Source: Megasphaera cerevisiae DSM 20462
GTDB lineage: Bacteria; Bacillota; Negativicutes; Veillonellales; Megasphaeraceae
Direction: 5' to 3'
DNA: 64,000 bases
NCBI RefSeq assembly: GCF_001045675.1
Contig: NZ_LEKT01000002.1
Span: forward strand, 62,001 to 126,000
Shown: positions 1 to 8,056 of the stretch, one piece after another
Numbering within the stretch: the stretch's first letter is position 1
Layout of the letters: the number at the start of each line of letters is the position of its first letter
Program-made: the position numbers and the translations under genes
The notes under the pieces: generated by a model
Database searches by the model: none
Seen by the model: only the letters and a program-made list of their open reading frames with translations
Told to the model about the DNA's origin: nothing

Positions 1-211
1 TGAATCCGGGATTTTTCTCGGCTATCCCTTAGAAGATGTATGTGGCTTCATTACCAATCAGGGAAATCATGCCAAGCTTTGCGGTGACTGGAAGGTATAT
101 GGTGATGCGCTTGAGGCCTCCCTTATATTCAAAAAATTTAACTGCTGCCGGCAGGATTACATGAACCGACTTGCTGTTGGGACAACATTAGAATCGCTCA
201 TTGTAGCATAA
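1..211 (+). CDS. DUF3793 family protein, C-terminal part
   Basis: Open reading frame entering from outside the window (first full codon at base 2) with 69 residues before TAA at 209-211. The segment contains GIFLGYPLEDVCGF, the recognisable signature of DUF3793 proteins, and a Cys-Cys pair (FNCCRQ) near the end. The biochemical role of the family is not known. It lies 14 bases upstream of a flavodoxin gene on the same strand; DUF3793 next to a small flavodoxin is a familiar clostridial pairing, so the two are probably cotranscribed. The N-terminal half is missing only because the window starts here. Confidence 0.8.
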   Translation, partial: ESGIFLGYPLEDVCGFITNQGNHAKLCGDWKVYGDALEASLIFKKFNCCRQDYMNRLAVGTTLESLIVA

Positions 212-225
212 GGAGGAAGTTCATT

Positions 226-639
226 ATGGTAGAAATCGTATATTGGAGTGGCACAGGCAATACAGAAGCAATGGCTCAGGAAATCGAAGCCGCTGTCAAA
301 GCAGCCGGTGCTGATGTCGAATCTGTTCGCTTTGAAGATACAAGTGCAGATGCAGTAGCATCCAAAGATGTTATTTTGCTGGGCTGCCCAGCTATGGGTT
401 CCGAAGAACTGGAAGAAACAATCGTTGAACCGTTCTTCGCTGAATTGCTCCCGAAATTAAGCGGCAAAAAGGTCGGCTTATTTGGCTCATACGGCTGGGG
501 TACCGGTGAATGGATGGACGTCTGGAAACAGCGTACAGAAGATTCCGGCGCATCGGTAATCGGTACGGCAATTGTCAATGAAACACCGAGCAATGCGGAA
601 GAATGCGTTACCCTTGGAAAAGCAGCCGCTCAGGCTTAA
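226..639 (+). CDS. flavodoxin
   Basis: Short-chain flavodoxin of 137 residues, an FMN electron carrier of the cytosol. The N-terminus YWSGTGNTEAMA is the phosphate-binding loop for FMN (T/S-x-T-G-x-T type), and GSYGWGTGEW (about residues 85-94) is the second flavin-contacting loop. Length is typical of clostridial short flavodoxins. The start ATG at 226 follows an AGGAGG ribosome site. It follows the DUF3793 gene closely and is closed by an intrinsic terminator at 711-752. Confidence 0.95.
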   Translation: MVEIVYWSGTGNTEAMAQEIEAAVKAAGADVESVRFEDTSADAVASKDVILLGCPAMGSEELEETIVEPFFAELLPKLSGKKVGLFGSYGWGTGEWMDVWKQRTEDSGASVIGTAIVNETPSNAEECVTLGKAAAQA

Positions 640-710
640 TGGCAGCTCGTCTTTTTCAATGATTTCAAATTATATTATCAGTTCGTTTATACCTCTCTCT
701 AAAAACACAA

Positions 711-752
711 AAAACCAACAGAGATTCCAGTAGGAATCTCTGTTGGTTTTTA
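711..752 (+). terminator. intrinsic terminator after flavodoxin
   Basis: Perfect 18-bp stem (711-728 with 733-750), 4-base loop AGTA, ending in a T run. It closes the DUF3793-flavodoxin unit and separates it from crr. Confidence 0.9.
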
Positions 753-894
753 TTTGCACAAGCTGCTGTCCGGCTATGGCATTCCTGACCTCACATGTGG
801 TAAAATAAACAGATATATCTATTCTCATACGACTACGAAGGCGGGCGTCACGACAGCCTGCCGCAGCGGCGCATTACATAGCAGGAGGCTTCAT

Positions 895-1404
895 ATGAAT
901 ATTCCTTTTTTCAGCTCGCGGCAGCATGCTGCCGCAAAGCCTGCCATACCGGCAGAAAAAACGTTTTTCAATTCTCCTTTTACAGGTGAGCTGCATCCTA
1001 TTACAGAGGTGCCCGATGAGGCTTTTGCCAGCAAGGTCACAGGGGATGGTTTCTTTGTATATCCCACAGATCACATCGTCTATGCGCCGGCAGACGGCAG
1101 CGTAACCTTTGTGTTTGATACTCGTCATGCCATCGGCATGATTACTGACAGCGGGACGGAATACCTGCTTCATATCGGCATTGATACGGTCAAACTGAAC
1201 GGCAACGGATTTCGGGTGCTTGTCAGGGACGGCCAAAAAGTCAAAAAAGGAGATACGCTGATGGAATTCGACAGCACGCTGATCAAACAACATGCGCCTT
1301 CTGATGCCTGCCTGTGTATTTTCACATCGCTCCAAAACGGGCAGGAGATCCATCTTGCAACCAGCGGCATAGTCAATGCCATGGATCCGGCAGTCTGGTT
1401 TTAA
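895..1404 (+). CDS. crr: PTS glucose-type EIIA component
   Basis: Stand-alone EIIA of the glucose family, 169 residues, a cytosolic phosphocarrier that passes phosphate from HPr to EIIB domains. The two active-site histidines are visible: His78 in DTRHAIGM and His93 in LLHIGIDTVKLNG, the phosphorylated one (equivalent to His75 and His90 of E. coli Crr). The ATG at 895 is preceded by AGGAGG; the frame is open 47 codons further upstream but without a convincing start. It stands alone, with no EIIBC partner beside it. The MurNAc transporter MurP at 11563-12966 lacks an EIIA domain and is the obvious client (inference). General PTS proteins lie at 61806-63719. Confidence 0.93.
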   Translation: MNIPFFSSRQHAAAKPAIPAEKTFFNSPFTGELHPITEVPDEAFASKVTGDGFFVYPTDHIVYAPADGSVTFVFDTRHAIGMITDSGTEYLLHIGIDTVKLNGNGFRVLVRDGQKVKKGDTLMEFDSTLIKQHAPSDACLCIFTSLQNGQEIHLATSGIVNAMDPAVWF

Positions 1405-1410
1405 CCTACA

Positions 1411-1469
1411 CCCGTATATAACAAGCCCGTCATAACAACTATTGTTATGACGGGCTTGTTATATACGGG
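1411..1469. terminator. bidirectional terminator, 28-bp perfect stem
   Basis: Arms 1411-1438 and 1442-1469 are perfectly complementary with a 3-base loop. It lies between convergent crr and the XRE-cupin gene. The stop codon and last codons of the XRE-cupin gene (ends at 1459) lie inside the right arm. Confidence 0.85.
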
Positions 1470-2016
1470 CCGGATAATAATTGACAATCATGAATTTCAA
1501 GCAGGTATTGGCATCATTAATATACGTATGCCTGATCGTCGAGTCAAAGGTCAGGGCGTCCCCCTGCCGCAGCAGATATGCGCCTGCATCAGTCCGCAAA
1601 AGCAGTTCCCCTTCTATAATATAAACATATTCCTGAGATTTTTCGGAATGACCGATAGACGCATTGGAAGTGCCGCCGTCCAGTTCCGCATAGAATAATT
1701 CAAAATTACGAACCGGCGTACTTTTAAAATAACAGTATATCCGGTAATGACCCATTTCTCCAGATTGCCTGACAGTCTTTTCCCTCCGCACTACGGTCAT
1801 ATCTGTTTCTATTTCTGCCATTAGCTGCGTATAGGTAACATTGAGACCCTTGGCTATTTTCCACAGGGTATTAATTGTCGGGTTGCTGTTTCCCTTTTCT
1901 ATTTCCGACAGCATTGCCTTGCTGATTCCCGATATTTTGGATAATTGTCCCTGCGTCAGGTTACGGTCCGTCCGCAGCCGCTTGAGATTCATTGCGATGA
2001 TTTTACCTAAATCCAT
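1459..2016 (-). CDS. XRE-family regulator with C-terminal cupin domain
   Basis: DNA-binding regulator of 185 residues. Residues 5-65 form an XRE helix-turn-helix (LTQGQLSKISGISKAMLSEIEKG), and residues of about 105-180 form a cupin_2 sensor barrel (SQEYVYIIEGELLLRTDAG). ATG at 2016 is chosen because AAGGAGG lies 6 bases upstream; the longer frame to 2109 has an AT-rich, non-conserved extension. It is divergent from azlCD, the usual arrangement for this regulator class next to AzlCD-type branched-chain amino-acid exporters, so it probably controls that pair (inference). Its 3' end is embedded in the terminator stem at 1411-1469. Confidence 0.9.
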   Translation of the reverse strand: MDLGKIIAMNLKRLRTDRNLTQGQLSKISGISKAMLSEIEKGNSNPTINTLWKIAKGLNVTYTQLMAEIETDMTVVRREKTVRQSGEMGHYRIYCYFKSTPVRNFELFYAELDGGTSNASIGHSEKSQEYVYIIEGELLLRTDAGAYLLRQGDALTFDSTIRHTYINDANTCLKFMIVNYYPARI

Positions 2017-2148
2017 ACTGCACCTCCTTGACAGATAAAACAAACGATCGTAAAATATATTTAACAGTTTCTGATATATTGAACAATCATTTATTATATT
2101 ATAAATCATCTGTTGTCATCTTGGAAGTATTGCAGGAGGAATAGCTAC

Positions 2149-2842
2149 ATGAAAGAAAAAGCATTTGAAGCCGCTCTGCCATATACGCTGCCCATTTGCA
2201 TCGGCTTTTTATTCATCGGCATGTCCTATGGCTTTTTTATGAGCAGTAAGGGATTTTCTGTTATATATCCCTTGCTGATGAGCTTCTTTATTTTTGCCGG
2301 CTCGATGGAGTTTGTAACGGTTACGCTGCTGTTGTCTGCATTTCACCCGCTTCACGCCTTTATTCTGACACTGATGGTCAACGCCCGTCATTTATTTTAC
2401 GGCATTTCTATGCTGGATATATAAAGGGCACGGCTGGAAGACACCTTACCTGATTTATGGTATGTGTGACGAATCGTTTTCAATCAACTGCACAATACTG
2501 CCGCCTCCTGATGTCGACAGAGGCTGGTTTATGTTTTTCGTGACCCTCCTCAATCACATCTACTGGGTCGCCGGTGCCACTCTCGGCGGACTGCTGGGAC
2601 AGGTCATTCATTTCGATACGACCGGTATTGAGTTCGTCATGACCGCCCTGTTCGTGGTCATCTTTACGGATCAATGGAAGCACACGGGCAATCACCGTCC
2701 GGCGCTTACGGGGCTGGGCTGCTCCTTGCTTTGTCTGCTGCTTTTCGGAAGTCAGAATTTTATCATACCGGCCATGGGACTGATTATTTTATGCTTTACC
2801 ATGGACCGCAGGGCATATCATACCGGGGAGGCTTTGCCATGA
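2149..2842 (+). pseudogene. azlC: azlC, branched-chain amino-acid exporter subunit, frameshifted
   Basis: AzlC-family membrane protein broken by one frameshift. The first part (from ATG 2149, AGGAGG upstream, to TAA at 2422-2424) covers the N-terminal membrane segments and the family motif NARHLFYG. The rest continues one frame away from about 2420 (YKGHGWKTPYLIYGMCDESF) through the remaining membrane helices to TGA at 2842. The break lies in an AT repeat (GATATATAAAG at 2416-2426); loss of one AT pair would explain it. Both halves keep strong family similarity, so the lesion is recent, phase-variable or a sequencing error. Codes for the large subunit of an AzlCD exporter; azlD follows with an ATGA overlap. 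Confidence 0.85.
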
Positions 2843-3162
2843 CTATAACGGAGAGTATACTGACGGTACTGACGGTTGTCTTCGGCACTATGCTGACACG
2901 GTTTCTGCCATTTCTCATTTTTTCCAAAATCAAAACACCGCCATATATTACGTATTTAGGGACAGTTCTCCCATATGCCGTTATCGGGCTGCTGATCGTA
3001 TACTGCCTGAAGGATTCCGCCTACAGTTCCCTGCACAGTCTCCCAGAGGGTATTGCCATCCTTTTTATCGTCCTTCTTCATACATGGAAAAAAAGCACGC
3101 TGCTGAGCATTGGCGGCGGCACTATTTTTTATATGTTTCTGGTTCAGGTGATCTTCAGATAA
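2839..3162 (+). CDS. azlD: AzlD family branched-chain amino-acid transport subunit
   Basis: Small hydrophobic protein of 107 residues with about four membrane segments ([22 protein letters not shown], then [19 protein letters not shown] and a C-terminal helix), matching the AzlD family that partners AzlC in export of branched-chain amino acids or analogues. The ATG at 2839 overlaps the azlC stop (ATGA), so translation is probably coupled; a frameshifted azlC could reduce that coupling. The frame is open further upstream inside azlC, but that part is only an overlap of frames. Confidence 0.88.
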   Translation: MTITESILTVLTVVFGTMLTRFLPFLIFSKIKTPPYITYLGTVLPYAVIGLLIVYCLKDSAYSSLHSLPEGIAILFIVLLHTWKKSTLLSIGGGTIFYMFLVQVIFR

Positions 3163-3340
3163 ACAGCCGGCCTGTATTTTACCGCAGTGACACAGTATCC
3201 GATTACGTTTTTACGATGCTGTGCCGCTATTTTTTTCTGCTGTTCTCCTTACAAAGATATATAGGTTTTACCCGCTTCCTTGTGGTATAATATAATTCAT
3301 GAATATTGCAGAAAATGCTTTTTTGAAGGGAGTTATGTAT

Positions 3341-4012
3341 ATGAAAGCAGTATTCGTCGATTTTGAAATGAATCCCATTGGGCGGCATCAAAAGGAAGCC
3401 CGCCGCATCTGCAAGGGTGAAATTATCGAAATCGGCGCGGTGAAACTAAATGAAGACGGAGAGGAAATCTCTTCATATAAAGAATATGTCCTGCCGGAGT
3501 ACATGACAGAAATGAATGCTACCTGCCAGGAGCTGACGGGCATCACGATGGAAATGCTGGCAAAGTCATCCCATTTCGGACAGGCTTTCCACCATTTTCT
3601 CGCTTGGTGCAACGAAGCCGCAGATAATGATTATGAAATGTACGCTTGGAGTGAAAACGACTGGCGCCAGCTAACCTGCGAAATGCGCCTGAAAAAACTG
3701 GATATGCATGACGAGAAAATCCGCTGGATGCTTGACCATTGGCAGAATTTTCAGCAGATATACTGCAATCTGCTGGGCCTGGATAAGGTAATTTCTCTGG
3801 ACAAGGCCGTCAGCACACTGGGTGAAACCTTTGACGGCCAGATGCACGACGCCTTGTGGGATGCCCGCAATACGTCCAAGCTTTATTTCTTATCCAAAAA
3901 ACGAGAAGAGTTCCACAGTATTATGCAGCCTATCATTGACGCCACGAAACCGGCGGAACCACTGACATTTTCTCTGGCCGATGCGTTCCGGGCCGCTCAT
4001 AAAAATGGCTGA
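3341..4012 (+). CDS. DEDDh 3'-5' exonuclease family protein
   Basis: Protein of 223 residues with the RNase T/DnaQ exonuclease fold. Visible catalytic positions: Asp7 and Glu9 in VDFEMNP, an Asp in the middle (WSENDWRQL) and the HDALWDARNT motif that supplies His and Asp. It resembles the KapD/sporulation-inhibitor-like exonucleases of Firmicutes and should remove 3' nucleotides from DNA or RNA with two metal ions. The ATG at 3341 is chosen for its spacing to AGGGAG; an in-frame ATG at 3335 lies too close to it. The gene is followed by an AEC transporter on the same strand with no obvious functional link. Confidence 0.85.
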   Translation: MKAVFVDFEMNPIGRHQKEARRICKGEIIEIGAVKLNEDGEEISSYKEYVLPEYMTEMNATCQELTGITMEMLAKSSHFGQAFHHFLAWCNEAADNDYEMYAWSENDWRQLTCEMRLKKLDMHDEKIRWMLDHWQNFQQIYCNLLGLDKVISLDKAVSTLGETFDGQMHDALWDARNTSKLYFLSKKREEFHSIMQPIIDATKPAEPLTFSLADAFRAAHKNG

Positions 4013-4058
4013 TCCCAAGGCCGCACACTGCCAGACAGAACAGAGAGAAGGATGATCC

Positions 4059-5033
4059 TTGGAATCCACAGGAACTCGAATCATATTCATTTTTTTTGAT
4101 ATCCTTCTGCCCCTTATCGCAGGATATATTCTGAAACAGAAGAATGGACTGACGTCTCAGCAGTGCAATTTTCTGATCCGGTTCAATATTATCGTCATTA
4201 TGACTATATTAACGCTTCTCAGCTTTTGGATACTGCCGCTGCGTTCAGAGCTTCTTATGCTGCCTTTTTTTTCGTTTTTCAATGCCTTTCTCCCCTGGGC
4301 AATTGTGATTGCCTGCGGTCTTTACAAACGCTTTCAGACAGCGACAGACCGGGGCAGCTATATTATCGCTGCCATTCCTTCTAATGTCGGCGCGCTCGGC
4401 GGCTTGTGCGGCTATATTCTGTACGGGGAGATTTCCTTTGCCTACGTTCAGATGGTCGGTATATTCCAAAACCTGGTTATGCTGTTTATCCTTTTTCCCA
4501 TGGGGTATTATTATCAGCATCTGGGAGAGGCCGGCAGGTCTCCGAATGTTTCTATTCACTGGAAGGATGTATTCATCAATTGGAATCAGCTTTCCATCGT
4601 GGGGATTGCCGGCGGCATGCTGCTATATGCCGCCCAAATTCCCAGACCGCCTGTCTTGGGAACCGTTTTTCAGGCTCTGGTACATATCAGCGCCTGGGCA
4701 GCGCTGCTGCCTATCGGCTACCTCATCGAATTCTCCAATTTGAAACAGTATTACCGGACTACGCTGAATCTGATTCCCATCAAGCTTCTCATTACTCCCA
4801 TTGCCTCATATATGCTGGCTTCTTTTTTCACCTCTGACCCGGTCCTGCTGGGAACGCTGATTATCGTTATGTCCACGCCATGTGCCATCAACGCACTGAT
4901 CACCGAACGATTGTATGGCTTGAATGTAAATTTGGCAATGGCGCCTTTTATCACGACGACGATCGTATATATACTGATTTTATATCCGGCCTTTTACTTG
5001 CTTGTTACGCTGGGCTGGCTGCCCTTCAAATAA
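4059..5033 (+). CDS. AEC (auxin efflux carrier) family transporter
   Basis: Integral membrane protein of 324 residues with about ten hydrophobic segments, starting at TTG 4059 behind GAGAAGGATG. The halves show the AEC layout: N-terminal helix FDILLPLIAGYILKQK, NVGALGGLCGYILYGE, and C-terminal STPCAINALITERL before two final helices. AEC members move malate, malonate, amino acids or other organic acids; the substrate cannot be told from sequence. It ends just before a hairpin terminator. Confidence 0.85.
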   Translation: MESTGTRIIFIFFDILLPLIAGYILKQKNGLTSQQCNFLIRFNIIVIMTILTLLSFWILPLRSELLMLPFFSFFNAFLPWAIVIACGLYKRFQTATDRGSYIIAAIPSNVGALGGLCGYILYGEISFAYVQMVGIFQNLVMLFILFPMGYYYQHLGEAGRSPNVSIHWKDVFINWNQLSIVGIAGGMLLYAAQIPRPPVLGTVFQALVHISAWAALLPIGYLIEFSNLKQYYRTTLNLIPIKLLITPIASYMLASFFTSDPVLLGTLIIVMSTPCAINALITERLYGLNVNLAMAPFITTTIVYILILYPAFYLLVTLGWLPFK

Positions 5034-5040
5034 CACAAGG

Positions 5041-5088
5041 AGCGGCCATAGGATGTACCGGCGCGGTGCATCCTATGGCCGCTTTTTC
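5041..5088 (+). terminator. intrinsic terminator after the AEC gene
   Basis: 15-bp perfect stem (5041-5055 with 5069-5083), 13-base loop, then TTTTT. It lies between convergent genes. Confidence 0.85.
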
Positions 5089-5097
5089 CATACCATA

Positions 5098-5619
5098 TCA
5101 GATTTGCTGCAGCCGCTTATATATAGGCAGCTTCTGCAGATGCCGCAAGGTAAAAACAGAGGTAATGCCAATGAGAATACCTGTTCCGGCACCGGCAACA
5201 GAAAGAATCGGCAAATACAGCATGATTTTGATATTTTCAACCACCATGCTGGCCACCACAAGCTGGCCGAAATTATGAAAAATGCCACCGGCAGCACTGA
5301 CTCCGATCAAGCTGAACCGACCGGTCCGCTGCAGCAGCGTCATGGACAACAGGCTGAAAAGGGCCCCGGAAACACTGTATAAAAGAGCATTAATACCGCC
5401 GGCAAAGGCCGTCGACAGCAGAATACGCAGAAATAGAATCAAGCATACGTCCCGTTTTCTTGGCAGAGCATACAGGGCGATGACCGTAATCAGATTGGCC
5501 AGCCCGAGCTTGGCTCCCGGTGCGATAAAGGGAACGGGAATAAATCCTTCAACAACATACAGTACGAGCGACTGGGCTACAAACAGCCCTAATATGATAA
5601 TCCGAAATGTTTTGTTCAT
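5098..5619 (-). CDS. Gx transporter family protein (heptaprenyl diphosphate synthase component I-like)
   Basis: Membrane protein of 173 residues with five or six hydrophobic helices, an ECF S-component-like architecture. The motif GAKLGLANLITVIALY is typical of the Gx/Hpre-I family. The start is set at ATG 5619, behind AGAGGTTG; a longer reading to 5682 would overlap the upstream gene by more than 50 bases. The NusG-II gene ends 10 bases upstream, and these two families are regularly found together, often with FMN-binding or Rnf-like genes. True substrate unknown. Confidence 0.85.
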   Translation of the reverse strand: MNKTFRIIILGLFVAQSLVLYVVEGFIPVPFIAPGAKLGLANLITVIALYALPRKRDVCLILFLRILLSTAFAGGINALLYSVSGALFSLLSMTLLQRTGRFSLIGVSAAGGIFHNFGQLVVASMVVENIKIMLYLPILSVAGAGTGILIGITSVFTLRHLQKLPIYKRLQQI

Positions 5620-5629
5620 GCTACAACCT

Positions 5630-6028
5630 CTAGTGTGCGGGAATAACGTCCGGCTCTGCGGAATCATTTGAACGGACCTCAATCATGACCTTATGGGGAA
5701 GGCAGACCGCCATTTCCCCGGGCTTGGAAATAAAACCTTCGCTAATACATATTTTATCAGGGCAGTCCGCCTCGGTAATGCCGATCTCCTGATCACGGAC
5801 AACAACCCGGTTATATCCTTCCTTGGTTTGTATTACAAAGGTATCTGTGCCCCGATGTTCCGACAGGGGAATGGTCTTATACGTTTCACCGTTGACCTGA
5901 ACAACGGCATAGGTGCTGCCTGTATTCATCTGTCGGCCCGTTGCCATAAATATGCCTTCTGGTATGAGAGACAGCAGCAGCAGTACTGCAATAAGTCCTA
6001 TATCCCATTTTTTTCTCATGACGCGCAT
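5630..6028 (-). CDS. NusG domain II-containing protein
   Basis: Protein of 132 residues with one N-terminal membrane anchor (IGLIAVLLLLSLIPEGIF) and an extracytoplasmic NusG-II domain (from about residue 40). It includes the conserved CPDKICISEGFISKPGE stretch and a second Cys in VCLPHKV. The family has no assigned reaction. The ATG at 6028 follows AAGGAGAC. The gene is first in a two-gene unit with the Gx transporter. Confidence 0.87.
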   Translation of the reverse strand: MRVMRKKWDIGLIAVLLLLSLIPEGIFMATGRQMNTGSTYAVVQVNGETYKTIPLSEHRGTDTFVIQTKEGYNRVVVRDQEIGITEADCPDKICISEGFISKPGEMAVCLPHKVMIEVRSNDSAEPDVIPAH

Positions 6029-6056
6029 ACTTCGTCTCCTTACAAATATAAACTGA

Positions 6057-6086
6057 CACGATCTGCTCTGAGCAGAGCAGATCGTG
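6057..6086. repeat. 14-bp-arm palindrome between divergent genes
   Basis: Perfect inverted repeat with arms 6057-6070 and 6073-6086 and a 2-base centre, between the NusG-II gene (start 6028, minus) and the TPR lipoprotein (start 6158, plus). There is no T run of note. It could be an operator for one or both divergent promoters; no regulator is assigned. Confidence 0.6.
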
Positions 6087-6157
6087 ACGTTTTCCTCAAA
6101 AAAAGCCGTCTTGAAGCTGCTATGTAAAAACTACCCCAACAAGAAAAGGAGTCCATT

Positions 6158-6802
6158 ATGAAACAATATATCCCTGCCTTGGCCTGTATCACTGCCCTGA
6201 TGACCTTGAGTGCCTGCAGTCCTGCCGGTGATACCGTACCGCCACCACCGGCAGCGGTAAAAGCCCCGGCGGCCCCGGTCATAACCGCTGAATCAGAGGC
6301 GCTTTTTCAAGAGGGTTTGCATTCCTACCAAGCGTTTGCATATGACAAGGCCATTGCCGCATATGACAAGGCGCTCGCTGCCGACGGCAGCAATTATAAA
6401 GCCTTGTCCGGTAAAGGCGTCGCCCTGGCCATGCGGGGCAATGCCACAGGCAGCAAACAGGATACCGAAGCTGGCATCACGCTGATTCAACAGGCACTGG
6501 CTTTGGCTCCCGATTACATTCCCGCATTTTATGATCTGGCCTTGTCCTATAAAATAAACGGGCAATCCCAAGAGGCTATTGATTGGTTTCAAAAAGTTAT
6601 TGCCAGAGAACCGGATAATACCTGGAGCTATTATGGCATTGCCACCATCTACGGCGATAAAGGACAGACGCAAGAGGCTGTCCGATATCTGAAAAAAGCG
6701 GCGGCACTGGATAGGCCGAACGTCAAGGAAGCGGCCCGCTCCCAGTCTCATTTTGACAGTATCCGCAGCACGCCTGAATTCAAAGACTTTATGAAACAAT
6801 GA
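6158..6802 (+). CDS. TPR-repeat lipoprotein
   Basis: Secreted, lipid-anchored protein of 214 residues. The signal peptide ends in lipobox LSAC (Cys20), followed by a Pro/Ala-rich linker (about residues 25-45). Then come at least three tetratricopeptide repeats: AYDKAIAAYDKALAADGSN, the ALALAPDYIPAFYDLA region, and QEAIDWFQKVIAREPDN. TPR lipoproteins scaffold envelope complexes; no partner can be named from the context. Closed by the terminator at 6835-6895. Confidence 0.85.
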   Translation: MKQYIPALACITALMTLSACSPAGDTVPPPPAAVKAPAAPVITAESEALFQEGLHSYQAFAYDKAIAAYDKALAADGSNYKALSGKGVALAMRGNATGSKQDTEAGITLIQQALALAPDYIPAFYDLALSYKINGQSQEAIDWFQKVIAREPDNTWSYYGIATIYGDKGQTQEAVRYLKKAAALDRPNVKEAARSQSHFDSIRSTPEFKDFMKQ

Positions 6803-6834
6803 GCAGCCCCGGACCGACAGCGCCTGACGCAAAT

Positions 6835-6895
6835 AAAAAAACACCTGCAGCAGCCGCCATAGTCACTATGGCGGCTGACCCGGCAGGTGTTTTTT
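6835..6895. terminator. bidirectional terminator between convergent genes
   Basis: Two-part hairpin: outer arms A6CACCTGC / GCAGGTGT6 and an inner perfect 12-bp stem (CAGCCGCCATAG with CTATGGCGGCTG). A/T runs on both sides let it serve the TPR gene and gmhA. Confidence 0.88.
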
Positions 6896-6897
6896 CA

Positions 6898-7455
6898 TTA
6901 CATATATTCTTCCGCTATTTCACAAAGTATATGCCCGATCATAATATGCATTTCCTGTGTGCGCGCCGTTGTTTTTGACGGTATGGCCAGGCACACGTCG
7001 CAAAGCTTCGCCATTTTCCCGCCACCTATACCGGTCAGTCCAATTACGTGCAGCCCCTTGCCGCGAGCCGCACCGATAGCATTGATCACGTTGGCGCTGT
7101 TGCCGGAGGTACTGATGCCAACAAAAACATCGCCTTCCTGGCCCAGTCCTTCTACTTGCCGTTTAAAAACCGTCTCATAGCCATAGTCGTTGGCAACGGC
7201 AGTCAGAATAGAGGTATCTACGGTCAGCGCAATCGCCGGAAATGCCGGCCGTTCCTTTTGAAACCGCCCCACAATTTCAGCCGCCAGATGCTGTGCATCA
7301 GCGGCACTGCCGCCGTTGCCGCAGAACAGTACCTTGTGCCCGCCTTCCAGAGCCCGGCGAATGATGTCACCGGCTTCCTGAATTGCCGGAGCCAATGCCC
7401 TGGTTGCTTCGAGAACTTGTTCGTGTTCCTGCATACGTGCTTCTACAATACTCAC
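6898..7455 (-). CDS. gmhA: D-sedoheptulose 7-phosphate isomerase
   Basis: SIS-domain enzyme of 185 residues that converts sedoheptulose 7-phosphate to D-glycero-D-manno-heptose 7-phosphate, the first step towards ADP-heptose of the LPS core. Signature segments are FCGNGGSAADAQHLAAEIVGRF, DTSILTAVANDYGY and GISTSGNSANV (phosphate loop). The start is GTG at 7455, 8 bases from AAGGAGG. Its presence implies an LPS-bearing outer membrane. Downstream in direction, carbonic anhydrase precedes it by 14 bases, so the two are probably cotranscribed. Confidence 0.93.
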   Translation of the reverse strand: MSIVEARMQEHEQVLEATRALAPAIQEAGDIIRRALEGGHKVLFCGNGGSAADAQHLAAEIVGRFQKERPAFPAIALTVDTSILTAVANDYGYETVFKRQVEGLGQEGDVFVGISTSGNSANVINAIGAARGKGLHVIGLTGIGGGKMAKLCDVCLAIPSKTTARTQEMHIMIGHILCEIAEEYM

Positions 7456-7469
7456 ATTCTATGCCTCCT

Positions 7470-8036
7470 TCAATTCCGGCAAGCGCCGTCATCAATGATA
7501 CGAATTTTCCCCGTATCCGGATGGATAGCCATGCCATATATCGAAACCGTTTTCGGCAAATACGGATTAGACCGCAAATGATGTACCGTACATTGTACGG
7601 ATTCATCAATATTGCCGATCGGATCCGCCCATGCGGCCAACTTAGGGCGAATAGCCGCAATAGCGTCTTCACCAATACCCGCTTCTGCCATTTTCCGGCA
7701 AAGGCTGTCTGAGGTCGTATTCAGCATGCCGCAGCAATCATGTCCCATAACGATGATATCCCGGACACGCAGTTCATATACGGCTACCATCAAACTGCCA
7801 ACAACGCTGTCAAATTCTTCACCGGCCATATTGCCGGCAACCTTGATGATTTTTGCCTCCCCACGGTGCAGCCCCATGGCCGGCTCTAAAAAATCGACAA
7901 GACGCGTATCCATACAGGTCAGCACTGCCAACCTGCGGCTTGGATATTTATCCATAGGCTGCAAGCCTCCCCGGCTTTCACTTTGTTTTAAAAAAGCCTG
8001 ATTGGCAGCGGCAATTTGTTTCCATAATTCAGACAT
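7470..8036 (-). CDS. beta-class carbonic anhydrase
   Basis: Zinc enzyme of 188 residues interconverting CO2 and bicarbonate in the cytosol. Zinc ligands are Cys41 (CMDTR, with the Asp43-Arg45 dyad), His99 and Cys102 (GHDCCGM). Length and motif spacing match the short beta-CA clade of Firmicutes. ATG at 8036 follows GGAGGCGG. It is transcribed after the GltD-like gene (20-base gap) and before gmhA, likely as one unit. Confidence 0.92.
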   Translation of the reverse strand: MSELWKQIAAANQAFLKQSESRGGLQPMDKYPSRRLAVLTCMDTRLVDFLEPAMGLHRGEAKIIKVAGNMAGEEFDSVVGSLMVAVYELRVRDIIVMGHDCCGMLNTTSDSLCRKMAEAGIGEDAIAAIRPKLAAWADPIGNIDESVQCTVHHLRSNPYLPKTVSIYGMAIHPDTGKIRIIDDGACRN

Positions 8037-8056
8037 ACTCCGCCTCCTAAAAAGCG

